Positions 18,101-25,262 of a stretch of 54,055 bases of DNA are shown here, piece by piece. The translations under genes and the position numbers were made by a program. The notes under the pieces were generated by a model. The model saw nothing but the letters and a program-made list of their open reading frames with translations, had not been told where the DNA came from and made no database searches. This stretch comes from Novosphingobium sp. Lineage in GTDB: Bacteria > Pseudomonadota > Alphaproteobacteria > Sphingomonadales > Sphingomonadaceae. Every line of letters begins with the position of its first letter. The stretch's first letter is position 1. The stretch covers positions 1 to 54,055 of the forward strand of contig NZ_JAHEBV010000011.1 of assembly GCF_024642085.1 (NCBI RefSeq). Reading direction: 5' to 3'.

Positions 18101-18556
18101 CAACAACACCAGATGCACGCCTTGCGCATGAGCGGCGAGCATGGCGAGCGTGATGTCGCAAACCCCCTTGTCCTGCCACTGCCCTTCGGGCGTTGCCATG
18201 CGTCCAGCGGAAATCAGGCGGCACAGGCGGCCATAGGCTGCACGGTCGGCAGGATAGGCCAAAAAGACCAGGCCCTCGACCGTCTCGATCTGGCAGCCGA
18301 TCACAGGACGCAGGCCCAGCGCGCGCGCCTCGCTATGGAGGCGCACCGCCCCGGCCATGGTGTTGGCATCAGCAATCCCGATTGCGTCATAACCCAGCGC
18401 GCGAGCGGCGGTCGCCAGGTCGACCGCATCGGACGCACCGCGCAGGAACGAAAAGCAGCTTGCCAGCCCCAGCTCGACAAACGGCGCGGCCGCTTCGGGC
18501 GGCGGCAAGGTCTGTTCTACCCGGCGCCGTTCAGGGGTAAGGGCGGGCTCGGGCAT
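15104..18556 (-). CDS. dnaE2: Error-prone DNA polymerase DnaE2 (ImuC)
   Basis: A C-family polymerase of 1150 residues acting in SOS-induced translesion synthesis together with ImuA and ImuB. The PHP domain is N-terminal (FSFLRGAS, then [16 protein letters not shown]). The polymerase core includes [16 protein letters not shown] and the PDIDVDF motif with catalytic aspartates near D430 and D432. The HhH and OB-fold regions follow ([29 protein letters not shown]), and the C-terminus is [15 protein letters not shown], typical of DnaE2. It begins 3 bp after the UdgX stop, so it is the third gene of an SOS operon. Unusually, it is not joined to imuAB. PHP metal-site residues appear altered relative to replicative DnaE. 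Confidence 0.96.
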   Translation of the reverse strand: [1150 protein letters not shown]

Positions 18557-18559
18557 GGT

Positions 18560-20011
18560 TCACCCGGCCAGCTCACGCAGGCGAGCCTGCGCAGCAGCCA
18601 GATCGGCGGCAAAGCGCGCCTCTTCACCCGCGCGGGCCGCATCATCCAGACGCAGCAGATAGGACGGATGGGTGGTGATCCACAGTTCGGCCCCGTCATC
18701 CAGCCGATGCGGCACCCCGCGCACCTTCTGCACGCTGACCGTCTTGCCCAGCACCGACCGCGCCGCGCTGGCCCCGAGCGCCAGGACCAGTCTGGGGCGG
18801 ACCAGCAGGCGTTCGCTCTCCACCCACCAGCGGCAAGTGTCGATCTCCTTGGCCGAGGGATTCTGATGCAGCCGCCGCTTGGCAGGCGCGCGCATGACAA
18901 ACTTGAAATGCTTGACCGCGTTGGTCAGCCACGCCTGCTGCGGATCTATCCCGGCCTGTTCAAGATGTCCGCGCAGGACCTGTCCGGCCGGGCCGATGAA
19001 AGGCCGCCCGGCCTGCTCCTCGCTGTCACCGGGCTGTTCGCCCACGATCATCAATGCGGCATCATCGCGCCCCTCGCCCGCCACGGCGCGGGTGCCGTTG
19101 CAACCGATCGCGCAGCGGGTGCAGGCGGAAACACCTGCTGCGATGGCGTCAAGACTGTCAGGACGGTCTTCGGTAAACAGTGCCGCGCCGGTTTCGACCA
19201 TCCGCGCCTCACGCGCCTGGGCCCCGGCGACCAATGCGGGGATCAGCGCGGCCTCGGGCATGTTCTTCCAGTAGCGCTTGGGCATTTCCTTAAGCATGGC
19301 CCCGATCTTGAGCCGCGCAGGGTTGAAGATGGACGCGTAATAGGTCTTCCACAGGTCTTCCGCGGCATCCTCGGCCGGGGCATCGCTGCGCGCGGCGGGC
19401 GGGCCTTCGCGCAGGGTTTCACCGTCCCAGTCGATCGAGCCTTGCGGGGTCAGGATGGTCCATTGCATCTGAGTGAAACGATTGACGAAGAACGCAGCAT
19501 TGGCGCGCAAAATGTAATGTTCCGGCTCAAACCAGGCGACATAGCGCTCACCCTGCGTGTCCGCGATCACGCGAAACCGGACGAAGGCGCGCATCTTGTG
19601 GATGTCGCGGCGCACGGTACGAGCCAGCATCTGAAGGCGGCGCACGTCATCGTCGGCGGCATCCTCCATCAGGCCAGGCCTGGTCTGCAACCGCCACAGC
19701 AGCCGGTAGAGCAAGGCATGGCGCTGCTCATCGCGATGCAGCGCGGCCTTGCCGGCCAGATCGAGGAACGCGCGCGGCACCCGCGGCGGCGGCGCATCGC
19801 GCGGCGGCGTAGGCAGACGGCGCGCATTGCCGGGGCCTGCAAACAGATCACCCCCGCCCTCACCCGGCACCTGCCAGATCACGCGGTCAGGCGGGACTTC
19901 GGCCATGACCAGCCGCCGCGCCTGTTCGCGCCAGCCGGCAAAATCGTCGGGCGCGGCCAGCGCCACCACACAGGCATCGCCGATCCGGGCATCGCGGAAC
20001 AGCTGGGTCAT
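18560..20011 (-). CDS. DUF4130 - UdgX fusion (uracil-DNA-binding protein)
   Basis: A two-domain protein of 483 residues. Residues about 80-250 match DUF4130, a DNA-metabolism domain of unknown role. Residues about 285-480 form a UdgX-type uracil-DNA glycosylase domain: CTRC at 297-300 (probable iron-sulfur ligands), GEQPGD at 324-329, NAVKHFKF near 364-371, the diagnostic loop KRRLH at 378-382, and HPS at 448-450. In characterised UdgX, the loop histidine (here H382) becomes covalently attached to the abasic site after uracil removal. C393 and H368 may complete the iron-sulfur site, by family analogy. Its start overlaps the radical SAM gene stop (ATGA) and it ends 3 bp before dnaE2. Role in this cell is inferred: binding uracil in DNA during the SOS response. 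Confidence 0.93.
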   Translation of the reverse strand: MTQLFRDARIGDACVVALAAPDDFAGWREQARRLVMAEVPPDRVIWQVPGEGGGDLFAGPGNARRLPTPPRDAPPPRVPRAFLDLAGKAALHRDEQRHALLYRLLWRLQTRPGLMEDAADDDVRRLQMLARTVRRDIHKMRAFVRFRVIADTQGERYVAWFEPEHYILRANAAFFVNRFTQMQWTILTPQGSIDWDGETLREGPPAARSDAPAEDAAEDLWKTYYASIFNPARLKIGAMLKEMPKRYWKNMPEAALIPALVAGAQAREARMVETGAALFTEDRPDSLDAIAAGVSACTRCAIGCNGTRAVAGEGRDDAALMIVGEQPGDSEEQAGRPFIGPAGQVLRGHLEQAGIDPQQAWLTNAVKHFKFVMRAPAKRRLHQNPSAKEIDTCRWWVESERLLVRPRLVLALGASAARSVLGKTVSVQKVRGVPHRLDDGAELWITTHPSYLLRLDDAARAGEEARFAADLAAAQARLRELAG

Positions 20012-21255
20012 GCCGCGAACAGTTCCAGCTGTTCGGTCCGGCGCGGGGCGACCAAGGCCTTCAGATCAGCGCGGTCGGTGAGCAGGACCGGACGCCAATC
20101 GGCCGCAACGATGAACGGGCGGATCTTGGCCACCGACACGGTCAGCTTGCCAACATCGTCCAGCCGCAACCGGCGCTGACGCCGCGCGGCCAGGATTGCG
20201 CCCACCGCGCGGGTGCCCAGCCCGGGAACGCGCAGCAGCGCCTCACGCGGGGCACGGTTGATGTCGACCGGAAACTGTTCGCGAAACTTGAGCGCCCAGG
20301 CCAGCTTGGGATCAATGTCGAGCGGCAGCATTCCCGCCTCGTCTGCGGCCTGTTGCACCTCGTGCGGGGCAAAACCATAAAACCGCATCAGCCAGTCCGA
20401 CTGGTAGAGCCGGTGCTCACGGATCAAGGGCGGGCGCTGCAGCGGCAGCACCGCGCTGGCATCGGGGATCGGGCTGAAAGCCGAATAGTAAACCCGGCGC
20501 AGGCGGAAGCTGGAATAAAGCGTGCTGGCCTTGCCAACAATTGCGGCATCGCTGGCATCGTCAGCGCCAACAATCATCTGGGTCGATTGCCCGGCGGGGG
20601 CGAAGCGGGGGGCTGATTTAAAGCGCTTTTTCGCATCCTTCGCCTCGATGATCGAGGCCTTGAGATCGCTCATCGCCCCTTCGATCACCTCGACCTTCTT
20701 GTCGGGGGCCAGGCGGGTCAGGCCTGCTACCGTGGGCAGCTCGACGTTGATCGAGACACGGTCGGCATAAAGCCCTGCGCGGTGGACCAGCTCCGGCTCC
20801 GCCTCGGGAATGGTCTTTAAATGGATATAGCCGCGAAAATCGTGCTCCTCGCGCAGGATCCGCGCAGTTTCGATCAGCTGCTCCATCGTGTGGCTGGAGT
20901 TCTTGACGATGCCGGAAGAGAGGAACAGCCCCTCGATATAGTTGCGCTTGTAAAAGGCGATAGTCAGATCGGCTACTTCCTGCGGGGTGAACCGGGCGCG
21001 CCGCACGTTCGAGCTCTTGCGGTTGATGCAGTAATGGCAATCGAACACGCAGTGGTTGGTCAGCAGAATCTTGAGCAGCGAAATACAGCGACCATCCGGC
21101 GCGTAGGCATGGCAAATGCCCATCCCCTCGGTCGAGCCCACGCCCTTGCCGCCCTTGCTGGTTCGCTTGGACGTACCGGAAGAAGCACACGAAGCATCGT
21201 ACTTGGCAGCATCGGCGAGGATGCCAAGGCGTTCCATCAGATTTGGTTGCGACAT
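20008..21255 (-). CDS. Putative DNA modification/repair radical SAM protein
   Basis: A protein of 415 residues. The radical SAM cluster motif CVFDCHYC lies at about residues 69-76 (CxxxCxxC), followed by GLFLSSGIVKNSSHTMEQLIETARILRE and GYIHLKTIPEAEPELV, typical of the family named putative DNA modification/repair radical SAM protein. The C-terminus has a helix-hairpin-helix element (INRAPREALLRVPGLGTRAVGAIL), suggesting DNA contact. The substrate and product are unknown. I chose the ATG at 21255 with AAGGAA just upstream. The frame runs further to 21516 but crosses the SOS box and reads as non-conserved sequence. It is the first gene of the operon with the UdgX fusion and dnaE2, with a perfect LexA box 2 bases before the start. 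Confidence 0.9.
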   Translation of the reverse strand: MSQPNLMERLGILADAAKYDASCASSGTSKRTSKGGKGVGSTEGMGICHAYAPDGRCISLLKILLTNHCVFDCHYCINRKSSNVRRARFTPQEVADLTIAFYKRNYIEGLFLSSGIVKNSSHTMEQLIETARILREEHDFRGYIHLKTIPEAEPELVHRAGLYADRVSINVELPTVAGLTRLAPDKKVEVIEGAMSDLKASIIEAKDAKKRFKSAPRFAPAGQSTQMIVGADDASDAAIVGKASTLYSSFRLRRVYYSAFSPIPDASAVLPLQRPPLIREHRLYQSDWLMRFYGFAPHEVQQAADEAGMLPLDIDPKLAWALKFREQFPVDINRAPREALLRVPGLGTRAVGAILAARRQRRLRLDDVGKLTVSVAKIRPFIVAADWRPVLLTDRADLKALVAPRRTEQLELFAA

Positions 21256-21257
21256 TC

Positions 21258-21272
21258 GTTCCTTATATGTTC
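21258..21272 (-). promoter_or_regulatory. LexA/SOS box of the radical SAM - udgX - dnaE2 operon
   Basis: GTTC at 21258-21261, seven bases, GTTC at 21269-21272: an exact match to the alphaproteobacterial LexA operator GTTC-N7-GTTC. On the minus strand the spacer and box overlap a TATAAG that could be the -10 element, with a weaker -35 (TCGCCA) 17 bases further upstream. The start codon at 21255 follows within about 6 bases of that -10, so the transcript may have almost no leader. Confidence 0.85.
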
Positions 21273-21393
21273 CAACTTTGGAGGTGGCGAGTCCTTTGTG
21301 CAGAAACGCCGAGTAATTCGTCGCAAAGCATCGCTTTTGTGGAACTTTATGCACGCTCGGTGCATTTTCTTTCACTCCAGAAAAGGATTTGAA

Positions 21394-22287
21394 ATGCACA
21401 TGATCGAGACTGCCGACGGAACCCACATCTACTCCAAGGCCTGGGGCGAAGGGCGTCCGGTGATCCTGATCCACGGCTGGCCGTTGTCGAGCGATAGCTG
21501 GGATCCGGTAAGTCATGCCCTGGCCGAAGCGGGGTATAAAGCCATCGCCTATGACCGGCGCGGATTTGGGCGGTCAAGCCAGCCTTCGGGTGGCTACGAC
21601 TATGATACGTTGGCTGACGATCTGGCCGTAGTGTTGCAGCACTACAGCGTTGCGGCTGACGCGGCGCTGGTCGGTTTTTCGATGGGAGGCGGAGAGATTG
21701 CCCGCTACATGTCGCGGCACGGCGGTAAAGGAGTAAGCCAGGCTGCGCTGATTTCGTCGGTAGTACCCTACATGCTCAAGGAGGATACCAATCCTGATGG
21801 CGTGCCCCAAGCCACGTTCGACCAGATGACCCAAGGCATGTTGGATGACCGGGCGAAGTTTTTCAGTGGCTTTTTCAAGGACTTTTTCGGCATCGGCATG
21901 CTGGCTCACCCGGTCAGCGAGGAGGTGCTGAATTTGGCCTGGACCACGGCGATGCAGGCTGGTCTTCGCCCGACACTGGCCGCGGCCAAGGCTTTTGCCT
22001 CTACCGATTTCCGCCCCGACCTGGCGCACTTCACTGTGCCGACGTTAGTCATCCACGGTACTGCTGATAAAACAGTGCCGATTGCCGCAACAGGCCATGA
22101 AGTGGCGCGCCGCGTCCAAAGTGCGCACCTGATTGAATACGAGGGCGAGCCGCACGGACTGTTCGCCACGCAGACCGAGCGGCTGACCAACGATCTTCTT
22201 GCTTTCCTGTCGGGTGAGGAGACGCCTCGGAACCAGGAAGTGCTGGACGAAATGACCCGTGAGGCATTGGTCCTGCCGCAACTCTAG
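21394..22287 (+). CDS. Alpha/beta hydrolase (chloroperoxidase / arylesterase-like)
   Basis: A cytoplasmic hydrolase of 297 residues resembling the cofactor-free haloperoxidase/esterase group. The oxyanion region is VILIHGWPLSSDSW, the nucleophile S96 sits in VGFSMGGGEIARY, the acid is expected in VIHGTADKTVP, and the histidine in EGEPHGLF. The start was set at the ATG at 21394, which follows AAAAGGA at a good distance; the upstream open frame is an accidental extension over the antisense of the radical SAM gene. It lies between the two SOS operons on the opposite strand, and its stop is 3 bp from the imuB stop. Substrate unknown; no tie to DNA repair is visible in the protein itself. Confidence 0.85.
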   Translation: MHMIETADGTHIYSKAWGEGRPVILIHGWPLSSDSWDPVSHALAEAGYKAIAYDRRGFGRSSQPSGGYDYDTLADDLAVVLQHYSVAADAALVGFSMGGGEIARYMSRHGGKGVSQAALISSVVPYMLKEDTNPDGVPQATFDQMTQGMLDDRAKFFSGFFKDFFGIGMLAHPVSEEVLNLAWTTAMQAGLRPTLAAAKAFASTDFRPDLAHFTVPTLVIHGTADKTVPIAATGHEVARRVQSAHLIEYEGEPHGLFATQTERLTNDLLAFLSGEETPRNQEVLDEMTREALVLPQL

Positions 22288-22290
22288 GGA

Positions 22291-23814
22291 TCAGCCATAG
22301 AGCCCTTGCAGATACCATTCCGGATTGCCGCCACGCCCGTCCCCTGACAGGCCGTGGCGGTAAATCCAGTAGCGCCTGCCCTCACCATCCTCGACCCGGT
22401 AATAATCGCGCAGCCGCACGGTTGATCGTTCGCGCCACCATTCCGGCGCAATCCGTTCCGGCCCTTCGGCCCGCGCGACCTCGTGAACGTGTCCGCGCCA
22501 GCGAAACCGGCGCGGCAGACCAACCGGGCTGGCATAGAGCACTGCGATCGGTTCGGCCCGGTCAAGCAGCTTGAGCGGACGGGCATGGAAAGCCAGATTT
22601 TCCTGCTGCGCAGCTGCACCGTCCAGCACTGGCACCCAGCGTTGGGCGCGTTCCGGAACATGGCTGGCGTGGAGCACCGGGCGGCGGATCGCCGCTTCGC
22701 CCAGACGCACGCTCAGCCGGTCAATACAGGCCGCTAGGCTGGTGCCGTGCTGCTCTGCACCAGCCTCGAAATCCTTTTGCGCCAAGGCCAAAGGTTCAGT
22801 CCAGGGCGCGCGCAGGCGGGCCAGTTCGATTCCGAACCCGGCATCAACATCATCCAGCTTGCGCCCGAAAAGCCTCGCCAGATGCGCTCCGTCACGGCTG
22901 GCCGCAGCCAGTTCGAGCTGGCGCGAAACCACTTCGCCATCCACCTTCCACAGCGCCAGTTCCAACCGCCGCGCGCCTTGGGCCTGGCCTTCTAGCAGCC
23001 GCGCCATATCGGCGCACAGGTCGTGCAGGACACGGTCGAGCAAGGGGCGATGGCGGATCGGCTCCATCAACCGGCGCTGGACCAGCGGCGCCTCTACCGC
23101 GAAGACCGGCAGCAGGGGTTCGGGGGTGCGCCCTACTAGCTGATCGAGCCGGATCAGTGGATTGGCCGCCGGAGCATGGGCGCTGCGGAAGCGCCGTGCC
23201 AGGGCATCGCGCGCCACGCCCGAAAGATCGCCGATCCGCTTCAGCCCAAGGCGGCGCAGCACGGTCAGTACTGCGGGGTCAAGGCGCAAGGCGGCGACGG
23301 GCAGGCTTTCGAGGCTGCCGCCAGGCTGCAAAATGGCGCAATCGGGCCCGTAATGCGCCAGCGCCCAAGCCGCCCCGGCAGTGGGGGCAATGGCCAGCCG
23401 GGCGGAAAGCCCCCGCGCGGTCAAACGCTGGCGGGCATCGGCAAGCAGTGCATCCTCGCCCCCGAACAGATGGCCAGCGCCGGTCACATCAATCACCAGC
23501 CCATCGGGCGGATCAAGCGCCGACCACGGCCCCCAGCGCTGCGCCCACAGCGCCAGCCGTTCCAGCAAGGCCAGATCGCCCGTCGGATCGGCTGAAGCCA
23601 CGGCGATGGCGGGGCACAGCGCCCGGACATCGGCCAGCATCATGCCCGGCCGCGCGCCCACATCCAGTCCGGCGCGGGTGGCGGCGGTAATGCGCGGTCC
23701 GTGCGCGGTATCAGCAATCAAGACCAGCGGGGCGGCAGCATCGTCCACATCCCCGCGCACCCCTTCGCCCAGCCGCCAGCGGTCGATCGCCAGCCGGGCG
23801 AACCAGATCGCCAT
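22291..23814 (-). CDS. imuB: ImuB, non-catalytic Y-family polymerase homologue
   Basis: A protein of about 507 residues related to Y-family DNA polymerases, starting MAIWFARLAIDRWRL. The position corresponding to the catalytic SIDE motif reads VIDVTGAGHLFGGE, so the usual acidic pair is not kept, as in other ImuB proteins, which act as a beta-clamp-bound hub rather than as an active polymerase. LKRIGDLSGVARDALARRF is the helix-hairpin-helix region and the finger and little-finger regions follow. It recruits DnaE2 and ImuA in the mycobacterial and Caulobacter mutasome. The ATG at 23814 was preferred to the extended frame from 23868 because it lies 19 bp after imuA and begins at the conserved strand. 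Confidence 0.92.
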   Translation of the reverse strand: MAIWFARLAIDRWRLGEGVRGDVDDAAAPLVLIADTAHGPRITAATRAGLDVGARPGMMLADVRALCPAIAVASADPTGDLALLERLALWAQRWGPWSALDPPDGLVIDVTGAGHLFGGEDALLADARQRLTARGLSARLAIAPTAGAAWALAHYGPDCAILQPGGSLESLPVAALRLDPAVLTVLRRLGLKRIGDLSGVARDALARRFRSAHAPAANPLIRLDQLVGRTPEPLLPVFAVEAPLVQRRLMEPIRHRPLLDRVLHDLCADMARLLEGQAQGARRLELALWKVDGEVVSRQLELAAASRDGAHLARLFGRKLDDVDAGFGIELARLRAPWTEPLALAQKDFEAGAEQHGTSLAACIDRLSVRLGEAAIRRPVLHASHVPERAQRWVPVLDGAAAQQENLAFHARPLKLLDRAEPIAVLYASPVGLPRRFRWRGHVHEVARAEGPERIAPEWWRERSTVRLRDYYRVEDGEGRRYWIYRHGLSGDGRGGNPEWYLQGLYG

Positions 23815-23833
23815 GATGCGCCGGGACACCGGA

Positions 23834-24568
23834 TCAGAACACCTGCAGTGCGGCAGCATCGCCAGCAACGCTCAGCGCCAAGCGGCCGTCCTGATCGTGC
23901 AGCAGCCATGCGCCGGGCGGATGGCTGCGTGCGCGGAACAGCTGTGCCTGCCACGCCGCACTGCCGGGACCCTGCGGATTCCAGCGCGGTGGCAAGCTGG
24001 GTGCCGCGCGCGCATCCCAGCGCTGCCGCGCCGATGACAGATCCCGCTGCGCATCGATCCGCACCAGCCACAACGGCACGCGGTGCCGCTCTGCCGCCAG
24101 GCTGAGCCGGCGCGAGGCAGTGAAATCGAGCGCGCGAGGATTGCCCGCCACTTCGCCTATGACAAAGGCGAGATCGCGACAACGCAATCCCTCTTCCAGG
24201 GAAAACAGCGCATCTTCGGGGTTCTTGGCGGAGACATGGACCAGGCGGTGGCGCAGCGCAGCGGGCAATCCCGGTCGATAGGGCCGTCCAGTCAGCCGCA
24301 CGGCCCCTGCATCCTGAACCCACAACCAAGCGCGCTGATCGGGCACGTCGGCCGCAGGGTTCACATCCTGCGCTGCCATCTGGTCAAGCACCAAGGCCAG
24401 GGCCAGAGCCGCCCCGCCGCCTTCGCGCGAGGAGGCAAAAATCTCGCCATGCAGGGGGGCGTCCGCCTTGCCAGGCTGCCAGCCCCGGGCATCGGCCGGC
24501 GTGACGCCGCGTGGCAGCGGCAAAGGGCGGCGCGCAAAGGCGGCGAGAGGGGTGTGTAAGGGTGCCAT
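23834..24568 (-). CDS. imuA: ImuA, SOS mutagenesis accessory protein
   Basis: A 244-residue RecA/SulA-like protein of the ImuA group. Recognisable parts are the N-terminal GEIFASSREGGGAALALALVL, the middle RAWLWVQDAGAVRLTGRPYRPGL and RDLAFVIGEVAG, and DFTASRRLSLAAERHRVPLWLVR, which matches the ImuA core where a RecA-like fold lacks a normal Walker A. It works with ImuB and DnaE2 in damage-induced mutagenesis. It is the first gene of the imuAB operon. A perfect LexA box lies 13 bp upstream of its ATG. Confidence 0.9.
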   Translation of the reverse strand: MAPLHTPLAAFARRPLPLPRGVTPADARGWQPGKADAPLHGEIFASSREGGGAALALALVLDQMAAQDVNPAADVPDQRAWLWVQDAGAVRLTGRPYRPGLPAALRHRLVHVSAKNPEDALFSLEEGLRCRDLAFVIGEVAGNPRALDFTASRRLSLAAERHRVPLWLVRIDAQRDLSSARQRWDARAAPSLPPRWNPQGPGSAAWQAQLFRARSHPPGAWLLHDQDGRLALSVAGDAAALQVF

Positions 24569-24580
24569 AAGAGAATCAGT

Positions 24581-24595
24581 GTTCCGCTTATGTTC
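24581..24595 (-). promoter_or_regulatory. LexA/SOS box of the imuAB operon
   Basis: GTTC at 24581-24584, seven bases, GTTC at 24592-24595: an exact GTTC-N7-GTTC operator. Read on the minus strand, it overlaps a CATAAG that could serve as the -10 element, with TTGCGA exactly 17 bases upstream as the -35. LexA bound here would block the promoter until DNA damage. Confidence 0.87.
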
Positions 24596-24710
24596 TCATA
24601 CATCACGATTCGCAAGACCGTGCGAACGTCTTGCCGCATGGCCCAAGGGGCAAGGGAACCCAGGGCCTCTGCCTGTCGTTAAATCACTATCCCCAACGCA
24701 GGAGACCATC

Positions 24711-25187
24711 ATGAAATACGACCAGGGCAACGCTGATGAACTGAAGGACAAGTTCTGGAAGGAACTGGCCAGTTCTCCCTATGTGATGCTTCAGCTTGAC
24801 GCCGATCCCGATAGCGCCGCACCGATGACGGCACAGCTAGACAAGGATGCGCATCACAAAATCTGGTTTTTCACCAGCCGCGACAACCGCTTTGCCAAAA
24901 TGGGTCCGGCCACCGCCACCTACAGCAGCAAGGGACACGACCTTCACGCCCGTTTCTCCGGCACACTGACCGAGGAAACCAGCGCCGAGCGAAAGGACGC
25001 GCTATGGAATAATTTCGTTGAAGCCTGGTTTCCCGAAGGAAAGGCCAGTGCCCTTCTTCTGCGCATGGACCTGGGAGACGCATCTATCTGGTCAGGCGAA
25101 ATGGGCCTGCTAAACGTTGCCAAGATGGCCATGGGCATGAACGTGCGTGACGATATGAAGGGCGGCTACGCCGAAGTAGCGCTCTAA
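24711..25187 (+). CDS. Pyridoxamine 5'-phosphate oxidase-like (general stress) FMN-binding protein
   Basis: A protein of 158 residues of the split-barrel FMN-binding fold, of the general stress protein 26 type. Visible features are KDKFWKELASSPYVMLQLD at the start, HHKIWFFTSRDNRFAKM (flavin or F420-binding strand), HARFSGTLTEETSAERKDALWN, and WFPEGKASALLLRMDLGDASIW. GGAGA lies just before the ATG. The likely role is flavin-dependent redox or flavin storage under stress; no substrate is known. A bidirectional terminator follows. It is divergent from imuA, with about 140 bp between, which also holds the imuA SOS box. Confidence 0.83.
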   Translation: MKYDQGNADELKDKFWKELASSPYVMLQLDADPDSAAPMTAQLDKDAHHKIWFFTSRDNRFAKMGPATATYSSKGHDLHARFSGTLTEETSAERKDALWNNFVEAWFPEGKASALLLRMDLGDASIWSGEMGLLNVAKMAMGMNVRDDMKGGYAEVAL

Positions 25188-25200
25188 CACCTAGAGTCAT

Positions 25201-25240
25201 AAAAAAAGAGGGCCGCTTCCACTTGGGAAGCGGCCCTTTT
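25201..25240. terminator. Bidirectional rho-independent terminator
   Basis: An 11-bp perfect stem (25210-25220 paired with 25226-25236, GGGCCGCTTCC and its complement) with a 5-base loop. It is flanked by four Ts on the right and seven As on the left. It can end transcription of the stress-protein gene on the plus strand and of the permease gene on the minus strand. Confidence 0.9.
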
Positions 25241-25262
25241 CAGGGGGTGAACTCAAACAAGC

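Noticed and set aside
17663..20179. An open reading frame of 838 codons on the plus strand opposite dnaE2 and udgX.
   Set aside because: It is antisense to two clearly recognisable genes, has arginine/glycine/glutamine-rich low-complexity translation, and no recognisable domain. High GC with biased third positions makes such shadow frames common.
20821..21393. The upstream extension of the alpha/beta hydrolase frame.
   Set aside because: It runs antisense through the radical SAM gene and the SOS box; the hydrolase has a good ATG and ribosome site at 21394.
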